From NCBI GenBank assembly GCA_946479905.1, contig CAMLIA010000021.1, positions 1 through 35,938 on the forward strand: 35,938 nucleotides of DNA. Reading direction: 5' to 3'. This DNA is from an uncultured Frankiales bacterium. Its GTDB lineage: Bacteria; Actinomycetota; Actinomycetes; Mycobacteriales; SCTD01. The position numbers were made by a program, and so were the translations under genes. Each line of letters starts with the position of its first letter. The first letter of the stretch is position 1. The notes below the pieces were generated by a model. It had not been told where the DNA came from. It did not search any database and saw only the letters and a list, made by a program, of their open reading frames with translations. Shown here piece by piece: positions 34,545 through 35,938 of this stretch.

Positions 34545-34554
34545 CGGCTAGACT
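34527..34554 (+). promoter_or_regulatory. Promoter of the bS22 gene (TTCGAC-N16-TAGACT)
   Basis: The -35 TTCGAC lies inside the HTH gene and the -10 TAGACT just after its stop (34542-34544). The leader is about 28 nt, with GAGG 7 nt before GTG 34589. Confidence 0.6.
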
Positions 34555-34588
34555 GGCCGCTTCGTCGAGGAAGAGCTGAGGATTCACC

Positions 34589-34687
34589 GTGGGTTCCGTC
34601 ATCAAGAAGCGCCGCAAGCGGATGGCCAAGAAGAAGCACCGCAAGCTGCTGAAGAAGACCCGCGTCCAGCGCCGCAACAAGAAGTAG
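34589..34687 (+). CDS. Small ribosomal protein bS22 (AURKAIP1/COX24-domain)
   Basis: 32 residues, more than half Lys or Arg: [20 protein letters not shown] and [11 protein letters not shown]. This is the AURKAIP1/COX24 C-terminal domain family, identified as protein bS22 in mycobacterial ribosomes, where it binds rRNA. GTG 34589 follows GAGG at 7 nt. Position between an excisionase-like HTH gene and a galE-like epimerase matches Rv0500B in mycobacteria, with one gene inserted. Such short genes are often missed. Confidence 0.93.
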   Translation: MGSVIKKRRKRMAKKKHRKLLKKTRVQRRNKK

Positions 34688-34732
34688 TCTGCGGGGCCAG
34701 CGACAACGGCGTCGCTGATGGAGGTCCCGAGA

Positions 34733-35605
34733 GTGTTTCTCACGTTCCTGTCCGACCTCGGCGTCGAGGACCCGTTCCTCGGGCTCTGCAAGGGCGTGAT
34801 CGCCCGCGTCGCCCCGGAGGTCCGGGTCCTGGACGTCATGCACAGCATCGCTGCGCAGGACGTCGAGATGGGCGCCGCGATGCTCGCGAGCGCCGTCCCG
34901 TTCCTGCCGGCACCTGCGGTGCACCTGGCGCTGGTCGACCCGTTCCGGACGATCCCCGCGCGCGGCATCGCGGTGCGGACCGCCGACGGGTCGATCTTCG
35001 TCTCCCCGGACAACGGCATCGCCAGCCAGGCCTGGGACGTCGCCGGCGGCGCGGTCGAGGCGCACGTGCTGGACGACACCACGCTCTGGAACGCCAACGC
35101 CGCCCGGACCTTCCGCGCCCGGGACGTCTTCAGCCCGGTGGCCGCGCGGCTCGCGGACGGCCTGCCGCTGGAGCGGGTCGGGTCACGGGTGGAGATCGCC
35201 GAGCTCGACCGGCTGGAGCTGCGGGCGGCCCGGCTGCACGACGACCACGTGCACGGCGAGATCGTGCAGGTCGACCACTTCGGCAACCTCACGCTCAACA
35301 TGCAGCGCCAGCACGTCGAGGCCGCCGGCATCAACCTCGGCGACATGGTCGAGATCCGGTGCGGCGGCAAGACGCTGCAGGTCTGCTACACGCTCACCTA
35401 CGGCGAGGTGCCCCGCGGCCGGGTGGCGCTGTGCGAGGACTCCTTCCGGACCATGTGCGTCGCGGTCAACCAGGGCAGCGCTGCCGCCCAGCTGCGCTCG
35501 ACGCGTGGCGAGCCGATCGTCATCGCCCGCGTGCACGCGGAGCCTGCCGCCACGCCGCAGCCCGTCCGCGTCTACGACCAGGCTCCCTCGACCATCACGG
35601 CCTGA
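34733..35605 (+). CDS. SAM hydroxide adenosyltransferase (DUF62 family)
   Basis: 290 residues. LTFLSDLGVEDPFLGLCKGV, LDVMHSIAAQDVEMGA, LALVDPFRTIPARGIAVRT, FVSPDNGIAS and HFGNLTLN match the fluorinase/chlorinase superfamily, whose common members hydrolyse SAM to adenosine and methionine using water. The catalytic Asp lies in the VDPF segment. The halogenase-specific loop cannot be judged by eye, so halide use is unlikely but not excluded. GTG 34733 has GGAGG 8 nt upstream; ATG 34718, five codons earlier, lies on that same site and is less likely. Confidence 0.88.
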   Translation: MFLTFLSDLGVEDPFLGLCKGVIARVAPEVRVLDVMHSIAAQDVEMGAAMLASAVPFLPAPAVHLALVDPFRTIPARGIAVRTADGSIFVSPDNGIASQAWDVAGGAVEAHVLDDTTLWNANAARTFRARDVFSPVAARLADGLPLERVGSRVEIAELDRLELRAARLHDDHVHGEIVQVDHFGNLTLNMQRQHVEAAGINLGDMVEIRCGGKTLQVCYTLTYGEVPRGRVALCEDSFRTMCVAVNQGSAAAQLRSTRGEPIVIARVHAEPAATPQPVRVYDQAPSTITA

Positions 35606-35616
35606 CCGCCGGCCGT

Positions 35617-35622
35617 TAGGCT
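35617..35622 (+). promoter_or_regulatory. -10 element TAGGCT of a leaderless epimerase mRNA
   Basis: TAGGCT lies 6 nt before GTG 35629. No ribosome site is seen. Confidence 0.65.
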
Positions 35623-35628
35623 GACCGG

Positions 35629-35938
35629 GTGAAGCCCCGCGTCGTCCTCGTCACCGGTGTCAGCCGGTACCTCGGCACCCGGCTGGCCTCCACCCTCGCT
35701 GCCGACCCCTCCATCGAGCGGGTCATCGGCGTCGACACGATCGCCCCGCGCGCGGAGGCGCTGCCGCAGCTCGGCCGCACCGAGTTCGTCCGCGCCGACA
35801 TCCGCAACCCGCTCATCGCCAAGGTGATCGCGCAGGCCGAGGTCGACACCGTCGTGCACATGAACGTCATCGCCACCCCGTTGGGGGCCGGTGGCCGCAC
35901 GGCGATGAAGGAGATCAACGTCATCGGGACGATGCAGC
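35629..35938 (+). CDS. NAD-dependent epimerase/dehydratase (galE2-like), 5' part only
   Basis: Runs off the right edge; 103 codons visible. The start VKPRVVLVTGVSRYLGTRL is a Rossmann motif (TGVSRYLG) of extended short-chain dehydrogenases. RADIRNPLIAKVI and VDTVVHMNVIATPL follow, as in the GalE-like family found after bS22 in actinobacteria (Rv0501). The G-x-S-x-x-x-G spacing differs slightly from the typical GGxGxxG. The start is GTG 35629, placed by a TAGGCT box. The substrate is unknown. Confidence 0.87.
   Translation, partial: MKPRVVLVTGVSRYLGTRLASTLAADPSIERVIGVDTIAPRAEALPQLGRTEFVRADIRNPLIAKVIAQAEVDTVVHMNVIATPLGAGGRTAMKEINVIGTMQ

Noticed and set aside
34733..35605. Fluorinase/chlorinase activity for the DUF62 protein
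   Set aside because: The common water-using members share all visible motifs, and no halide-specific loop could be recognised.

Overview
The window is uniformly high-GC actinobacterial DNA with very dense, mostly overlapping genes. Several genes are diagnostic of the phylum: mshA (mycothiol), an SsgA-like protein (SsgB type), an HbhA-like protein, DUF2516, the tiny arginine/lysine-rich ribosomal protein bS22, and many TANNNT-type -10 boxes placed 6-7 nt before a start codon (leaderless mRNAs). SsgB and a possible LAxTG (class E) sorting signal point to a morphologically complex Actinomycetes lineage (Geodermatophilales, Kineosporiales or Frankiales-like). The genus cannot be named from sequence alone. 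No tRNA, rRNA, CRISPR array, transposase or phage gene was seen, and no stretch over 300 bases lacks a gene.

Layout. (1) 1-6588: an exported His/Glu/Ala/Thr-repeat protein (cut by the left edge), then a partner-switching set: a 1,080-residue HATPase-GAF3-PP2C protein, a dienelactone hydrolase, a second PP2C phosphatase, a stand-alone anti-sigma-type HATPase and a STAS anti-anti-sigma protein. (2) 6598-7875: an F420/NADP-type reductase divergent from a TetR regulator, with two matched operators between them. (3) 8055-10199: XRE regulator, HbhA-like coiled-coil protein, DUF2516 and an alpha/beta hydrolase. (4) 10364-13503: ssgB, a strong bidirectional terminator, then leftward genes (unknown four-helix protein, MgtC, methyltransferase, SDR). 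(5) 13608-20050: a secreted Asp-box propeller protein facing a leftward pair made of an exported protein and a giant tandem-cyclase/AAA/TPR protein. (6) 20226-25386: mshA, a YbjN protein, a second, larger propeller protein with an LAATG tail, and gpmA. (7) 25413-27266: a DUF559/AbiEi-like gene bounded by two near-identical 46-bp hairpins, then a Cys-rich protein. (8) 27322-31461: TIM-barrel isomerase, methyltransferase, haloalkane dehalogenase, proline dehydrogenase and proC. (9) 31496-35938: secreted M4/M36-like protease, AcuC-type deacetylase, excisionase-like HTH, bS22, SAM hydroxide adenosyltransferase and the start of a galE2-like epimerase.

The order XRE / hbhA / DUF2516 ... SDR ... mshA / ybjN ... 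gpmA ... Cys-rich protein / TIM barrel ... proC / HTH / bS22 / galE2-like matches, from memory, the Mycobacterium tuberculosis Rv0474-Rv0501 order. The window therefore looks like an old conserved backbone with lineage-specific insertions: the propeller/cyclase block, the hairpin-bounded gene and the dehalogenase/methyltransferase pair. The phoU-senX3-regX3 genes that usually follow gpmA are absent. The most unusual signals are the hairpin repeats that supply the last codons and the stop codon of two unrelated genes, the soluble-adenylyl-cyclase-like protein next to exported proteins, and the upstream stop codons that double as -10 elements.
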